Of a DNA stretch of 64,000 bases, positions 37,963 through 51,807 are shown piece by piece. Source of the stretch: Hydractinia symbiolongicarpus (Eukaryota > Cnidaria > Hydrozoa > Anthoathecata > Hydractiniidae); contig NC_079875.1 of assembly GCF_029227915.1 (NCBI RefSeq), forward strand, positions 29,016,001 to 29,080,000. The letters run 5' to 3'. Made by a program: the position numbers and the translations under genes. Every line of letters begins with the position of its first letter. Position 1 is the stretch's first letter. Below the pieces are notes generated by a model that worked only from the letters and a program-made list of their open reading frames with translations, had not been told where the DNA came from and ran no database searches.

Positions 37963-40318
37963 ATGAGACATTTGTCTTTTTTAAATGCCTTGTTTATCAA
38001 TTTTAAGGCTAAAATATAAAGAACCTGAGACGAGGTTGTCGACCCTAAATGACAATTATCTTGTATCAACACGAAGAATCGGAAATATATAAGACATTTG
38101 TCTCTTTTAAATGCCTTGTTTATCAATTTTAAGGCTAAAATATATAGAACCTGAGACGAGGTTGTTGACCCTAAATGACAATTATCTTGTATCAATACGA
38201 AAAATCGCAAATACATGTCACTTTGAAATGCCTCGTTTAGCAATTTTACAACTAAAATATGTAGAAACTGAGACGAGGTTGTCGACCCTAAATGACAATT
38301 ATCTTGTATCAGCACGAAGGATCGCAAATACATGAGACATTTGTCTCTCTTAAATGCCTTATTTATCAATTTTAAGGCTACAATGTACAGAAGCTGAGAC
38401 GAGGTTGTTGACCCTAAATGACAATTATCTTGTATCAACACGAAGAATCACAAATACATGAGACATTTGTCTCTTTTAAATGCCTTGTTAATCAATTTTA
38501 AGGCTAAAATATATAGAACCTGAGACGAGGTTGTCGACCCTAAATGACAATTATCTTGTATCAACACGAAGAATCGCAAATACATGAGAAATTTGTCTCT
38601 TTTAAATGTCTTCTTTATCAATTTTAAGGCTAAAATATATAGAACCTGAGACGAGGTTGTTGACCCTAAATGACAATTATCTTGTATCAACACGAAGAAT
38701 CGCAAATACATGAGACATTTGCCTCTCTTAAATGCCTTTTTTATCAATTTTAAGGCTACAATGTATAGAAGCTGAGACGAGGTTGTTGACCTAAATGACA
38801 ATTATCTTGTATCAACACGAAGAATCACAAATACATGAGACATTTGTCTCTTTTAAATGCCTTGTTTATCAACTTTAAGGCTAAAATATATAGAACCTGA
38901 GACGAGGTTGTTGACCCTAAATGACAATTATCTTGTATCAATACGAAGAATCACAAATACATGAGACATTTGTCTCTTTTAAATGCCTCGTTTATCAATT
39001 TTACGACTAAAATATATGGAACCTGCGACAAGGTTGTTGACCCTAAATGACAATTATCTTGTATCAACACGAGGAATCTCAAATATATGAGACATTTGTC
39101 TCTTTTAAATGCCTTGTTTATCAATTTTAAGGCTAAAATATAAAGAACCTGAGACGAGGTTGTCGACCCTAAATGACAATTATCTTGTATCAACACGAAG
39201 AATCGCAAATATATGAGACATTTGTTTCTTTTAAATGCCTCGTTTATCAATTTTACGGCTAAAATATAGAGAAACTGAGACGAGCTTGTCGACCCTAAAT
39301 GACAATTATCTTGTATCAACACGAAGAATCGGAAATATATAAGACATTTGTCTCTTTTAAATGCCTTGTTTATCAATTTTAAGGTTAAAATATATAGAAC
39401 CTGAGACGAGGTTGTTGACCCTAAATGACAATTATCTTGTATCAACACGAGGAATCTTAAATATATGAGACATTTGTCTCTTTTAAATGCCTCTTTTATC
39501 GTGTTTACGACTAGAATATATAAAACTTGAGACGAGGTTGTCGACCCTAAGTGACAATTATCCTGTATCAATACGAAAAATCGCAAATACATGTCACTTT
39601 GAAATGCCTCGTTAAGCAATTTTACAACTAAAATATATAGAACCTGAGACGAGGTTGTTGACCCTAAATGACAATTATCTTGTATCAACACGAGGAATCT
39701 TAAATATATGAGACATTTGTCTCTTTTAAATGCCTCTTTTATCGTGTTTACGACTAGAATATATAAAACTTGAGACGAGGTTGTCGACCCTAAGTGACAA
39801 TTATCCTGTATCAATACGAAAAATCGCAAATACATGGCACTGGTCACCTTGAAATGCCTCGTTTATCAATTGTACGGCTAAAATACATAGAAACTGGGAC
39901 GAGGTTGTTGACCCTAAATGACAATTATCTTGTATCAATACGAAATATCGCAAATACATGTCACTTTGAAATGCCTCGTTAAGCAATTTTACAACTAAAA
40001 TATATAGAACCTGAGACGAGGTTGTTGACCCTAAATGACAATTATCTTGTATCAACACGAGGAATCTCAAATATATGAGACATTTGTCTTTTTTAAATGC
40101 CTTGTTTATCAATTTTAAGGCTAAAATATAAAGAACCTGAGACGAGGTTGTCGACCCTAAATGACAATTATCTTGTATCAACACGAAGAATCGGAAATAT
40201 ATAAGACATTTGTCTCTTTTAAATGCCTTGTTTATCAATTTTAAGGCTAAAATATATAGAACCTGAGACGAGGTTGTTGACCCTAAATGACAATTATCTT
40301 GTATCAATACGAAAAATC
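36790..40318. repeat. 8,810-bp higher-order repeat, copy 2
   Basis: Second copy of 27980-31508. It overlaps the right part of the 12,027-bp copy 2, so the array here is a patchwork of overlapping duplications. It ends near 40318, where a GAAATATATAAG monomer replaces the GCAAATACATG monomer. Confidence 0.8.
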
Positions 40319-41039
40319 GAAATATATAAGACATTTGTCTCTTTTAAATGCCTTGTTTATCAATTTTAAGGCTAAAATATATAGAACCTGAGACGAGGTT
40401 GTTGACCCTAAATGACAATTATCTTGTATCAATACGAAAAATCGCAAATACATGTCACTTTGAAATGCCTCGTTTAGCAATTTTACAACTAAAATATGTA
40501 GAAACTGAGACGAGGTTGTCGACCCTAAATGACAATTATCTTGTATCAGCACGAAGGATCGCAAATACATGAGACATTTGTCTCTCTTAAATGCCTTATT
40601 TATCAATTTTAAGGCTACAATGTACAGAAGCTGAGACGAGGTTGTTGACCCTAAATGACAATTATCTTGTATCAACACGGAGAATCACAAATACATGAGA
40701 CATTTGTCTCTTTTAAATGCCTTGTTAATCAATTTTAAGGCTAAAATATATAGAACCTGAGACGAGGTTGTCGACCCTAAATGACAATTATCTTGTATCA
40801 ACACGAAGAATCGCAAATACATGAGAAATTTGTCTCTTTTAAATGTCTTCTTTATCAATTTTAAGGCTAAAATATATAGAACCTGAGACGAGGTTGTTGA
40901 CCCTAAATGACAATTATCTTGTATCAATACGAAAAATCGCAAATACATGTCACTTTGAAATGCCTCGTTAAGCAATTTTACAACTAAAATATATAGAACC
41001 TGAGACGAGGTTGTTGACCCTAAATGCCAATTATCTTGT

Positions 41040-44000
41040 ATCAACACGAGGAATCTCAAATATATGAGACATTTGTCTCTTTTAAATGCCTCTTTTATCG
41101 TGTTTACGACTAGAATATATAAAACTTGAGACGAGGTTGTCGACCCTAAGTGACAATTATCCTGTATCAATACGAAAAATCGCAAATACATGGCACTGGT
41201 CACCTTGAAATGCCTCGTTTATCAATTGTACGGCTAAAATACATAGAAACTGGGACGAGGTTGTTGACCCTAAATGACAATTATCTTGTATCAATACGAA
41301 ATATCGCAAATACATGTCACTAAAATATGTAGAAACTGAGACGAGGTTGTCGACCCTAAATGAGAATTATCTTGTATCAACACGAAGAATCGCAAATACA
41401 TGAGACATTTGTCTCTCTTAAATGCCTTATTTATCAATTTTAAGGCTACAATGTATGGAAGCTGAGACGAGGTTGTTGACCTAAATGACAATTATCTTGT
41501 ATCAACACGAAGAATCACAAATACATGAGACATTTGTCTCTTTTAAATGCCTTGTTAATCAATTTTAAGGCTAAAATATATAGAACCTGAGACGAGGTTG
41601 TCGACCCTGAATGACAATTATCTTGTATCAACACGAAGAATCACAAATACATGAGACATTTGTCTCTTTTAAATGCCTCGTTTATCTATTTTACGACTAA
41701 AATATATGGAACCTGCGACGAGGTTGTTGACCCTAAATGACAATTATCTTGTATCAACACGAGGAATCTCAAATATATGAGACATTTGTCTCTTTTAAAT
41801 GCCTTGTTTATCAATTTTAAGGCAAAAATATGAAGAGCCTGAGACGAGCTTGTCGACCCTAAATGACAATTATCTTGTATCAACACGAAGAATCGGAAAT
41901 ATATAAGACATTTGTCTCTTTTAAATGCCTTGTTTATCAATTTTAAGGCTAAAATATATAGAACCTGAGACGAGGTTGTCGACCTTAAATGACAATTATC
42001 TTGTATCAACACGAAGAAACGCAATTATATGAGACATTTGTTTCTTTTAAATGCCTCTTTTATCGTTTTTACGACTAGAATATATAAAACTTGAGACGAG
42101 GTTGTCGACCCTAAGTGACAATTATCCTGTATCAATACGAAAAATCGCAAATACATGGCACTGGTCACCTTGAAATGCCTCGTTTATCAATTGTACGGCA
42201 AAAATACATATAAACTGGGACGAGGTTGTTGACCCTAAATGACAATTATCTTGTATCAATACGAAATATCGCAAATGTCACTTTGAAATGCCCCGTTAAG
42301 CAATTTTACAACTAAAATATATAGAACCTGGGACGAGGTTGTCGACGTTAAATGACAATTATCTTGTATCATCACGAAGAATCGCAATTATATGGGACAT
42401 TTGTTTCTTTTAAATGCCTCGTTTATCGTTTTTACGACTAGAATATATAAAACCTGAGACGAGGTTGTCGACCCTAAATGACAATTATCTTGTATCAACA
42501 CGAAGAATCGGAAATATATAAGACATTTGTCTCTTTTAAATGCCTTGTTTATCAATTTTAAGGCTAAAATATATAGAACCTGAGACGAGGTTGTTGACCC
42601 TAAATGACAATTATCTTGTATCAACACGAGGAATCTCAAATATATGAGACATTTGTCTTTTTTAAATGCCTTGTTTATCAATTTTAAGGCTAAAATATAA
42701 AGAACCTGAGACGAGGTTGTCGACCCTAAATGACAATTATCTTGTATCAACACGAAGAATCGGAAATATATAAGACATTTGTCTCTTTTAAATGCCTTGT
42801 TTATCAATTTTAAGGCTAAAATATATAGAACCTGAGACGAGGTTGTTGACCCTAAATGACAATTATCTTGTATCAATACGAAAAATCGCAAATACATGTC
42901 ACTTTGAAATGCCTCGTTAAGCAATTTTACAACTAAAATATATAGAACCTGAGACGAGGTTGTTGACCCTAAATGACAATTATCTTGTATCAACACGAGG
43001 AATCTCAAATATATGAGACATTTGTCTTTTTTAAATGCCTTGTTTATCAATTTTAAGGCTAAAATATAAAGAACCTGAGACGAAGTTGTCGACCCTAAAT
43101 GACAATTATCTTGTATCAACACGAAGAATCGAAATATATAAGACATTTGTCTCTTTTAAATGCCTTGTTTATCAATTTTAAGGCTAAAATATATAGAACC
43201 TGAGACGAGGTTGTTGACCCTAAATGACAATTATCTTGTATCAATACGAAAAATCGCAAATACATGTCACTTTGAAATGCCTCGTTTAGCAATTTTACAA
43301 CTAAAATATGTAGAAACTGAGTCGAGGTTGTCGACCCTAAATGACAATTATCTTGTATCAGCACGAAGGATCGCAAATACATGAGACATTTGTCTCTCTT
43401 AAATGCCTTATTTATCAATTTTAAGGCTACAATGTACAGAAGCTGAGACGAGGTTGTTGACCCTAAATGACAATTATCTTGTATCAACACGGAGAATCAC
43501 AAATACATGAGACATTTGTCTCTTTTAAATGCCTTGTTAATCAATTTTAAGGCTAAAATATATAGAACCTGAGACGAGGTTGTTGACCCTAAATGACAAT
43601 TATCTTGTATCAATACGAAAAATCGCAAATACATGTCACTTTGAAATGCCTCGTTAAGCAATTTTACAACTAAAATATATAGAACCTGAGACGAGGTTGT
43701 TGACCCTAAATGACAATTATCTTGTATCAACACGAGGAATCTCAAATATATGAGACATTTGTCTTTTTTAAATGCCTTGTTTATCAATTTTAAGGCTAAA
43801 ATATAAAGAACCTGAGACGAGGTTGTCGACCCTAAATGACAATTATCTTGTATCAACACGAAGAATCGGAAATATATAAGACATTTGTCTCTTTTAAATG
43901 CCTTGTTTATCAATTTTAAGGCTAAAATATATAGAACCTGAGACGAGGTTGTCGACCCTAAATGACAATTATCTTGTATCAACACGAAGAATCGCAAATA

Positions 44001-47000
44001 CATGAGAAATTTGTCTCTTTTAAATGTCTTCTTTATCAATTTTAAGGCTAAAATATATAGAACCTGAGACGAGGTTGTTGACCCTAAATGACAATTATCT
44101 TGTATCAACACGAGGAATCTTAAATATATGAGACATTTGTCTCTTTTAAATGCCTCTTTTATCGTGTTTACGACTAGAATATATAAAACTTGAGACGAGG
44201 TTGTCGACCCTAAGTGACAATTATCCTGTATCAATACGAAAAATCGCAAATACATGGCACTGGTCACCTTGAAATGCCTCGTTTATCAATTGTACGGCTA
44301 AAATACATAGAAACTGGGACGAGGTTGTTGACCCTAAATGACAATTATCTTGTATCAATACGAAATATCGCAAATACATGTCACTAAAATATGTAGAAAC
44401 TGAGACGAGGTTGTCGACCCTAAATGAGAATTATCTTGTATCAACACGAAGAATCGCAAATACATGAGACATTTGTCTCTCTTAAATGCCTTATTTATCA
44501 ATTTTAAGGCTACAATGTATGGAAGCTGAGACGAGGTTGTTGACCTAAATGACAATTATCTTGTATCAACACGAAGAATCACAAATACATGAGACATTTG
44601 TCTCTTTTAAATGCCTTGTTAATCAATTTTAAGGCTAAAATATATAGAACCTGAGACGAGGTTGTCGACCCTAAATGACAATTATCTTGTATCAACACGA
44701 AGAATCACAAATACATGAGACATTTGTCTTTTTTAAATGCCTCGTTTATCTATTTTACGACTAAAATATATGGAACCTGCGACGAGGTTGTTGACCCTAA
44801 ATGACAATTATCTTGTATCAACACGAGGAATCTCAAATATATGAGACATTTGTCTCTTTTAAATGCCTCGTTTATCAATTTTAAGGCAAAAATATGAAGA
44901 GCCTGAGACGAGCTTGTCGACCCTAAATGACAATTATCTTGTATCAACACGAAGAATCGGAAATATATAAGACATTTGTCTCTTTTAAATGCCTTGTTTA
45001 TCAATTTTAAGGCTAAAATATATAGAACCTGAGACGAGGTTGTCGACCTTAAATGACAATTATCTTGTATCAACACGAAGAAACGCAATTATATGAGACA
45101 TTTGTTTCTTTTAAATGCCTCTTTTATCGTTTTTACGACTAGAATATATAAAACTTGAGACGAGGTTGTCGACCCTAAGTGACAATTATCCTGTATCAAT
45201 ACGAAAAATCGCAAATACATGGCACTGGTCACCTTGAAATGCCTCGTTTATCAATTGTACGGCTAAAATACATAGAAACTGGGACGAGGTTGTTGACCCT
45301 AAATGACAATTATCTTGTATCAATACGAAATATCGCAAATGTCACTTTGAAATGACCCGTTAAGCAATTTTACAACTAAAATATATAGAACCTGGGACGA
45401 GGGTGTCGACCTTAAATGACAATTATCTTGTATCATCACGAAGAATCGCAATTATATGGGACATTTGTTTCTTTTAAATGCCTCGTTTATCGTTTTTACG
45501 ACTAGAATATATAAAACCTGAGACGAGGTTGTCGACCCTAAATGACAATTATCTTGTATCAACACGAAGAATCGGAAATATATAAGACATTTGTCTCTTT
45601 TAAATGCCTTGTTTATCAATTTTAAGGCTAAAATATATAGAACCTGAGACGAGGTTGTCGACCTTAAATGACAATTATCTTGTATCATCACGAAGAATCG
45701 CAATTATATGGGACATTTGTTTCTTTTAAATGCCTCGTTTATCGTTTTTACGACTAGAATATATAAAACCTGAGACGAGGTTGTCGACCCTAAATGACAA
45801 TTATCTTGTATCAACACGAAGAATCGGAAATATATAAGACATTTGTCTCTTTTAAATGCCTTGTTTATCAATTTTAAGGCTAAAATATATAGAACCTGAG
45901 ACGAGGTTGTTGACCCTAAATGACAATTATCTTGTATCAACACGAGGAATCTCAAATATATGAGACATTTGTCTTTTTTAAATGCCTTGTTTATCAATTT
46001 TAAGGCTAAAATATAAAGAACCTGAGACGAGGTTGTCGACCCTAAATGACAATTATCTTGTATCAACACGAAGAATCGGAAATATATAAGACATTTGTCT
46101 CTTTTAAATGCCTTGTTTATCAATTTTAAGGCTAAAATATATAGAACCTGAGACGAGGTTGTTGACCCTAAATGACAATTATCTTGTATCAATACGAAAA
46201 ATCGCAAATACATGTCACTTTGAAATGCCTCGTTAAGCAATTTTACAACTAAAATATATAGAACCTGAGACGAGGTTGTTGACCCTAAATGACAATTATC
46301 TTGTATCAACACGAGGAATCTCAAATATATGAGACATTTGTCTTTTTTAAATGCCTTGTTTATCAATTTTAAGGCTAAAATATAAAGAACCTGAGACGAG
46401 GTTGTCGACCCTAAATGACAATTATCTTGTATCAACACGAAGAATCGAAATATATAAGACATTTGTCTCTTTTAAATGCCTTGTTTATCAATTTTAAGGC
46501 TAAAATATATAGAACCTGAGACGAGGTTGTTGACCCTAAATGACAATTATCTTGTATCAATACGAAAAATCGCAAATACATGTCACTTTGAAATGCCTCG
46601 TTTAGCAATTTTACAACTAAAATATGTAGAAACTGAGACGAGGTTGTCGACCCTAAATGACAATTATCTTGTATCAGCACGAAGGATCGCAAATACATGA
46701 GACATTTGTCTCTCTTAAATGCCTTATTTATCAATTTTAAGGCTACAATGTACAGAAGCTGAGACGAGGTTGTTGACCCTAAATGACAATTATCTTGTAT
46801 CAACACGGAGAATCACAAATACATGAGACATTTGTCTCTTTTAAATGCCTTGTTAATCAATTTTAAGGCTAAAATATATAGAACCTGAGACGAGGTTGTC
46901 GACCCTAAATGACAATTATCTTGTATCAACACGAAGAATCGCAAATACATGAGAAATTTGTCTCTTTTAAATGTCTTCTTTATCAATTTTAAGGCTAAAA

Positions 47001-49080
47001 TATATAGAACCTGAGACGAGGTTGTTGACCCTAAATGACAATTATCTTGTATCAACACGAGGAATCTTAAATATATGAGACATTTGTCTCTTTTAAATGC
47101 CTCTTTTATCGTGTTTACGACTAGAATATATAAAACTTGAGACGAGGTTGTTGACCCTAAATGACAATTATCTTGTATCAATACGAAAAATCGCAAATAC
47201 ATGTCACTTTGAAATGCCTCGTTTAGCAATTTTACAACTAAAATATGTAGAAACTGAGACGAGGTTGTCGACCCTAAATGACAATTATCTTGTATCAGCA
47301 CGAAGGATCGCAAATACATGAGACATTTGTCTCTCTTAAATGCCTTATTTATCAATTTTAAGGCTACAATGTACAGAAGCTGAGATGAGGTTGTTGACCC
47401 TAAATGACAATTATCTTGTATCAACACGGAGAATCACAAATACATGAGACATTTGTCTCTTTTAAATGCCTTGTTAATCAATTTTAAGGCTAAAATATAT
47501 AGAACCTGAGACGAGGTTGTCGACCCTAAATGACAATTATCTTGTATCAATACGAAGAATCGCAAATACATGAGAAATTTGTCTCTTTTAAATGTCTTCT
47601 TTATCAATTTTAAGGCTAAAATATATAGAACCTGAGACGAGGTTGTTGACCCTAAATGACAATTATCTTGTATCAACACGAGGAATCTTAAATATATGAG
47701 ACATTTGTCTCTTTTAAATGCCTCTTTTATCGTGTTTACGACTAGAATATATGAAACTTGAGACGAGGTTGTCGACCCTAAGTGACAATTATCCTGTATC
47801 AATACGAAAAATCGCAAATACATGGCACTGGTCACCTTGAAATGCCTCGTTTATCAATTGTACGGCTAAAATACATAGAAACTGGGACGAGGTTGTTGAC
47901 CCTAAATGACAATTATCTTGTATCAATACGAAATATCGCAAATACATGTCACTAAAATATGTAGAAACTGAGACGAGGTTGTCGACCCTAAATGAGAATT
48001 ATCTTGTATCAACACGAAGAATCGCAAATACATGAGACATTTGTCTCTCTTAAATGCCTTATTTATCAATTTTAAGGCTACAATGTATGGAAGCTGAGAC
48101 GAGGTTGTTGACCTAAATGACAATTATCTTGTATCAACACGAAGAATCACAAATACATGAGACATTTGTCTCTTTTAAATGCCTTGTTAATCAATTTTAA
48201 GGCTAAAATATATAGAACCTGAGACGAGGTTGTCGACCCTAAATGACAATTATCTTGTATCAACACGAAGAATCACAAATACATGAGACATTTGTCTCTT
48301 TTAAATGCCTCGTTTATCTATTTTACGACTAAAATATATGGAACCTGCGACGAGGTTGTTGACCCTAAATGACAATTATCTTGTATCAACACGAGGAATC
48401 TCAAATATATGAGACATTTGTCTCTTTTAAATGCCTTGTTTATCAATTTTAAGGCAAAAATATGAAGAGCCTGAGACGAGCTTGTCGACCCTAAATGACA
48501 ATTATCTTGTATCAACACGAAGAATCGGAAATATATAAGACATTTGTCTCTTTTAAATGCCTTGTTTATCAATTTTAAGGCTAAAATATATAGAACCTGA
48601 GACGAGGTTGTCGACCTTAAATGACAATTATCTTGTATCAACACGAAGAAACGCAATTATATGAGACATTTGTTTCTTTTAAATGCCTCTTTTATCGTTT
48701 TTACGACTAGAATATATAAAACTTGAGACGAGGTTGTCGACCCTAAGTGACAATTATCCTGTATCAATACGAAAAATCGCAAATACATGGCACTGGTCAC
48801 CTTGAAATGCCTCGTTTATCAATTGTACGGCTAAAATACATAGAAACTGGGACGAGGTTGTTGACCCTAAATGACAATTATCTTGTATCAATACGAAATA
48901 TCGCAAATGTCACTTTGAAATGCCCCGTTAAGCAATTTTACAACTAAAATATATAGAACCTGGGACGAGGTTGTCGACCTTAAATGACAATTATCTTGTA
49001 TCATCACGAAGAATCGCAATTATATGGGACATTTGTTTCTTTTAAATGCCTCGTTTATCGTTTTTACGACTAGAATATAT
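41040..49080. repeat. Three-copy block marked by a truncated monomer
   Basis: A deleted monomer (TGTCAC joined directly to TAAAATATGTAG) marks equivalent positions at about 41320, 44384 and 47952, giving offsets of 3,064 and 3,568 bp. The flanking 1.4 kb is shared by all three. Inside, 42388-43490 recurs at 45704-46806 at an offset of 3,316 bp, where 252 bp (two monomers) has been added. The same deletion in all three copies shows they descend from one block. Confidence 0.85.
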
Positions 49081-49588
49081 AAAACCTGAGACGAGGTTGT
49101 CGACCCTAAGTGACAATTATCCTGTATCAATACGAAAAATCGCAAATACATGGCACTGGTCACCTTGAAATGCCTCGTTTATCAATTGTACGGCTAAAAT
49201 ACATCGAAACTGGGACGAGGTTGTTGACCCTAAATGACAATTATTTTGTATCAACACGAAGAATCGCAATTATATGAGACATTTGTTTCTTTTAAATGCT
49301 TCGTTTATCATTTTTACGACTGAAATATATAGAACCTGAGACGAGGTTGTCGACCCTAAATGACATTTATCTTGTATCAATACGAAAAATAGCAAATACA
49401 TGACACTCGTCACTTTGAAATGCCTTGTTTATCAATTTTAAGGCTAAAATATATTTAACCTGAGACGAGGTTGTTGACCCTAAATGACAATTATCTTGTA
49501 TCAACACCAAGAATCGGAAATATATGAGACATTTGTCTCTTTTAAATGCCTCGTTTATCAATTTTAAGGCTAAAATATATAGTGTATA

Positions 49589-51468
49589 TATAGTGTATGG
49601 TGTTAACGTTTGCAAGGTGGTGGGCCAAATTTCTTGAGTGGCCGAATTTAGGCCGGGGCAGGAACAATCGGTAAGGTAATTTTAGGGAATGATCAATTAT
49701 TACGTCAGCTGACTACGCGAGATGCTTGTTTTTAAAATAATTAAACTTTTTTTCAAAAATGCCTCTTTCTTTATGGCCGGCCGACCAAGCGAACCCTTTC
49801 GGAACCCTCGAAATGAGCAAAACTAAAAATTTTTATGTTCCCCTTAAACCCCTACATTCTTTAGTCATAGATACATATATGCATACTACCTTAGCAATGA
49901 TGTTTCAAAAAAAATGTCGAATGTCGTATTGCACATTTAACATTGAAATTTTATATACGTCACTAATACAAATGTATAGCCAATAAGCGTGGAAAGTTTG
50001 GTAAGCATATCTTTTCTGTAGACATCCTCTATTTGTCGCCGGTTCTTTACAACGTCGTCAGACAAAATCAGAAAATAAAGAGCAAGTTAATAGAATATGG
50101 GCGAGAATGCCATGATCAAGCATCCAGAAGGCTGGGTAAGGTAGAAGATTCAATAATGAAAGTTAATCGTGCACTTCACGTACCCTAAACTTACAATTTT
50201 ATATTATTAAAAGCAGGTAGACGGGTAGATAGGGCTTGCTGCATAGGGGAGTGTTTCCTGCTTTAGGGTAGCTAGCTATATACTTTTGACTGAAAAATAT
50301 TTATTATATACTTGAGCAGTCGACAACACTTCAGGGCAGGATTTGGATAGCAAATCAAGAAGTTGTTCATTTTTTTGCTTGTGACTTAAATATATACTTA
50401 GCTATATGAACGCTGGGTAAACATACAACAGCAAAACAAAAATTAATCTAGCGCAATTCAAAATACAACGTATATACTGTCTACAAACAGCATAACAAAT
50501 TTTCTTGCACATCAGCAAGAAACGTTCTGGAACGAAAAACTTCCAGTAGCCTGAATACCATCAACTTCGCTATATATAATCAGACAGTATTAAAGATTTC
50601 GCCTGAGGTAACGGAAATCACTTTATCATATAACCTAGAGTTAACAACTATCGATGATGGAAACGAATCAGATTTTTCTTTTCAAAATTTATAATTTCTC
50701 ATACCTTAACTCTATTTAATATTTTTTAGGAACGTTTTACGCAGCATTATTTTTCTTAATTTTTAAGCAGCTCCCTATCTTATGGTCACTTACTTCATCA
50801 TGACATTTGTTTAACGTAACTTCTGTTGTGGACTATGGAAATAAGTATTTGGTCAAAATTCTACGAGGGTAAAAGTCGCTGCGCCTTTACCTTACTCAGA
50901 ACAGTTGAGCTGATTATTCTGGCAGGCGAGTATGTGAGTAAAATATTCATATTTCAACCGACTAGAGCCAGAGCATGTCATGTGTAAGTTGAGAAAACAG
51001 AGAGGAGGCAAGTGAACGAATTACAAACAATCCCCTACATCTGTGCCTGTGTCTGCTATGAAAGACAGCCCGAGTGGTAATCTTCTTTGTATAGCGCACG
51101 ATAGACATTTTTTATATATAATTAATTAATCCTCAGTTTGGTAAAAATGCGCTTAAAAAGATCAGACATTAAAATCTGTTATGTGGTCACTCGCTGTGAG
51201 GCTGAATTTTTATCATTCTAGACAATCAATAGGGGAAATATTGTTCATAATATTCATCTTGCTTACTAAAGACTAACCAACGAATTTTCCAACAAACTCC
51301 CGAAGTTACTTTTTTTTCTTTTCTTTTTACACTAAAATAACCATGTCTTATATATTTTAGATTGCGCAACCAGTAGCTACAAAACGTTGGCGATAGTAAT
51401 AAGTAGATAAACATTCTATACTTGTTACATATAGTTATCATCAATCTCATAAAAATATATACTCCCTC
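49589..51468. other. Array edge and AT-rich unique DNA
   Basis: The satellite stops within the AAATATATAG end of a monomer and runs into TATAGTGTATATATAGTG. The next 150 bp is locally less AT-rich (GGTGGTGGGCCAAAT, GGCCGAATTTAGGCC). Open frames of 74-75 codons on each strand have no recognisable similarity and no exon signals. No gene is supported here. Confidence 0.6.
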
Positions 51469-51508
51469 CCTGCCTTACCTATTAGTAAGAACTAATAGGT
51501 AAGGCAGG
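51469..51508. repeat. Perfect 18-bp stem hairpin
   Basis: CCTGCCTTACCTATTAGT (51469-51486) and its exact complement (51491-51508) are separated by a 4-nt loop, AAGA. It stands alone with no visible similar copy nearby. It could form a stable stem-loop in RNA or a cruciform in DNA. Confidence 0.9.
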
Positions 51509-51807
51509 CAAGGTCATTATCAAATGAAAAGCATAAGAAAGAAATTAAACTCAAAACTATGGTTCCCTCAAGTAAGTGACCATTGTACCGGTGTCCGCTA
51601 TAACGTATGTTTTCGATATAAGGTTTCATTGTATTTTACAACTAACCCTGCAAGTGTTTAAAATCAAATGTAATTACCGAGTCTTGGTCCTGGTAGATTT
51701 TTTAAACCAAAAACCGGAAAACAAAATAAATGATTCGTTTAATCATGGAAATGCAGGTGAAAAAAATAAGCAATGATCAAAGCTCTTCTCTTTGTAGTCC
51801 GATTGTG

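Larger units (their letters stand above)
20691..49588. repeat. Satellite array 2, 126/117-bp monomers
   Basis: About 230 head-to-tail monomers related to array 1 but a distinct subfamily. The main 126-bp form holds GAGACATTTGTCTC before TTTTAAATGCC. A 117-bp form replaces this with TGTCACTTTGAAATGCC. Both lengths are multiples of three and one minus-strand frame has no stop, so minus ORFs run up to 419 codons with a 42-residue repeat containing VLIQDNCHLGSTTSSQVLYI. Breaks occur wherever one base is lost (GACCCTAA to GACCTAA, or ATCGGAAAT to ATCGAAAT). Plus-strand 74-codon ORFs are also products of the repeat. I do not annotate any of these as genes. Confidence 0.96.

Noticed and set aside
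20691-49588. Dozens of minus-strand (100-419 codon) and plus-strand (62-74 codon) ORFs as repeat-protein genes
   Set aside because: They follow mechanically from stop-free 3n monomers, are broken at every single-base indel, start at arbitrary points, and overlap on both strands. No promoter or splice context is seen.
1-49588. CCCTAA in every monomer as telomeric repeat
   Set aside because: One hexamer per ~124 bp with no tandem (CCCTAA)n run, so it is a coincidental sub-sequence.
20691-49588. Hammerhead ribozyme within the satellite monomer
   Set aside because: CTGAGACGAGG only partly resembles the CUGANGA core, and no paired CGAAAC/GAAA-UH cleavage arrangement is present.
49759-49986. 75-codon plus-strand ORF just outside the array
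   Set aside because: No recognisable similarity and no exon signals. The length is expected by chance in this much DNA.
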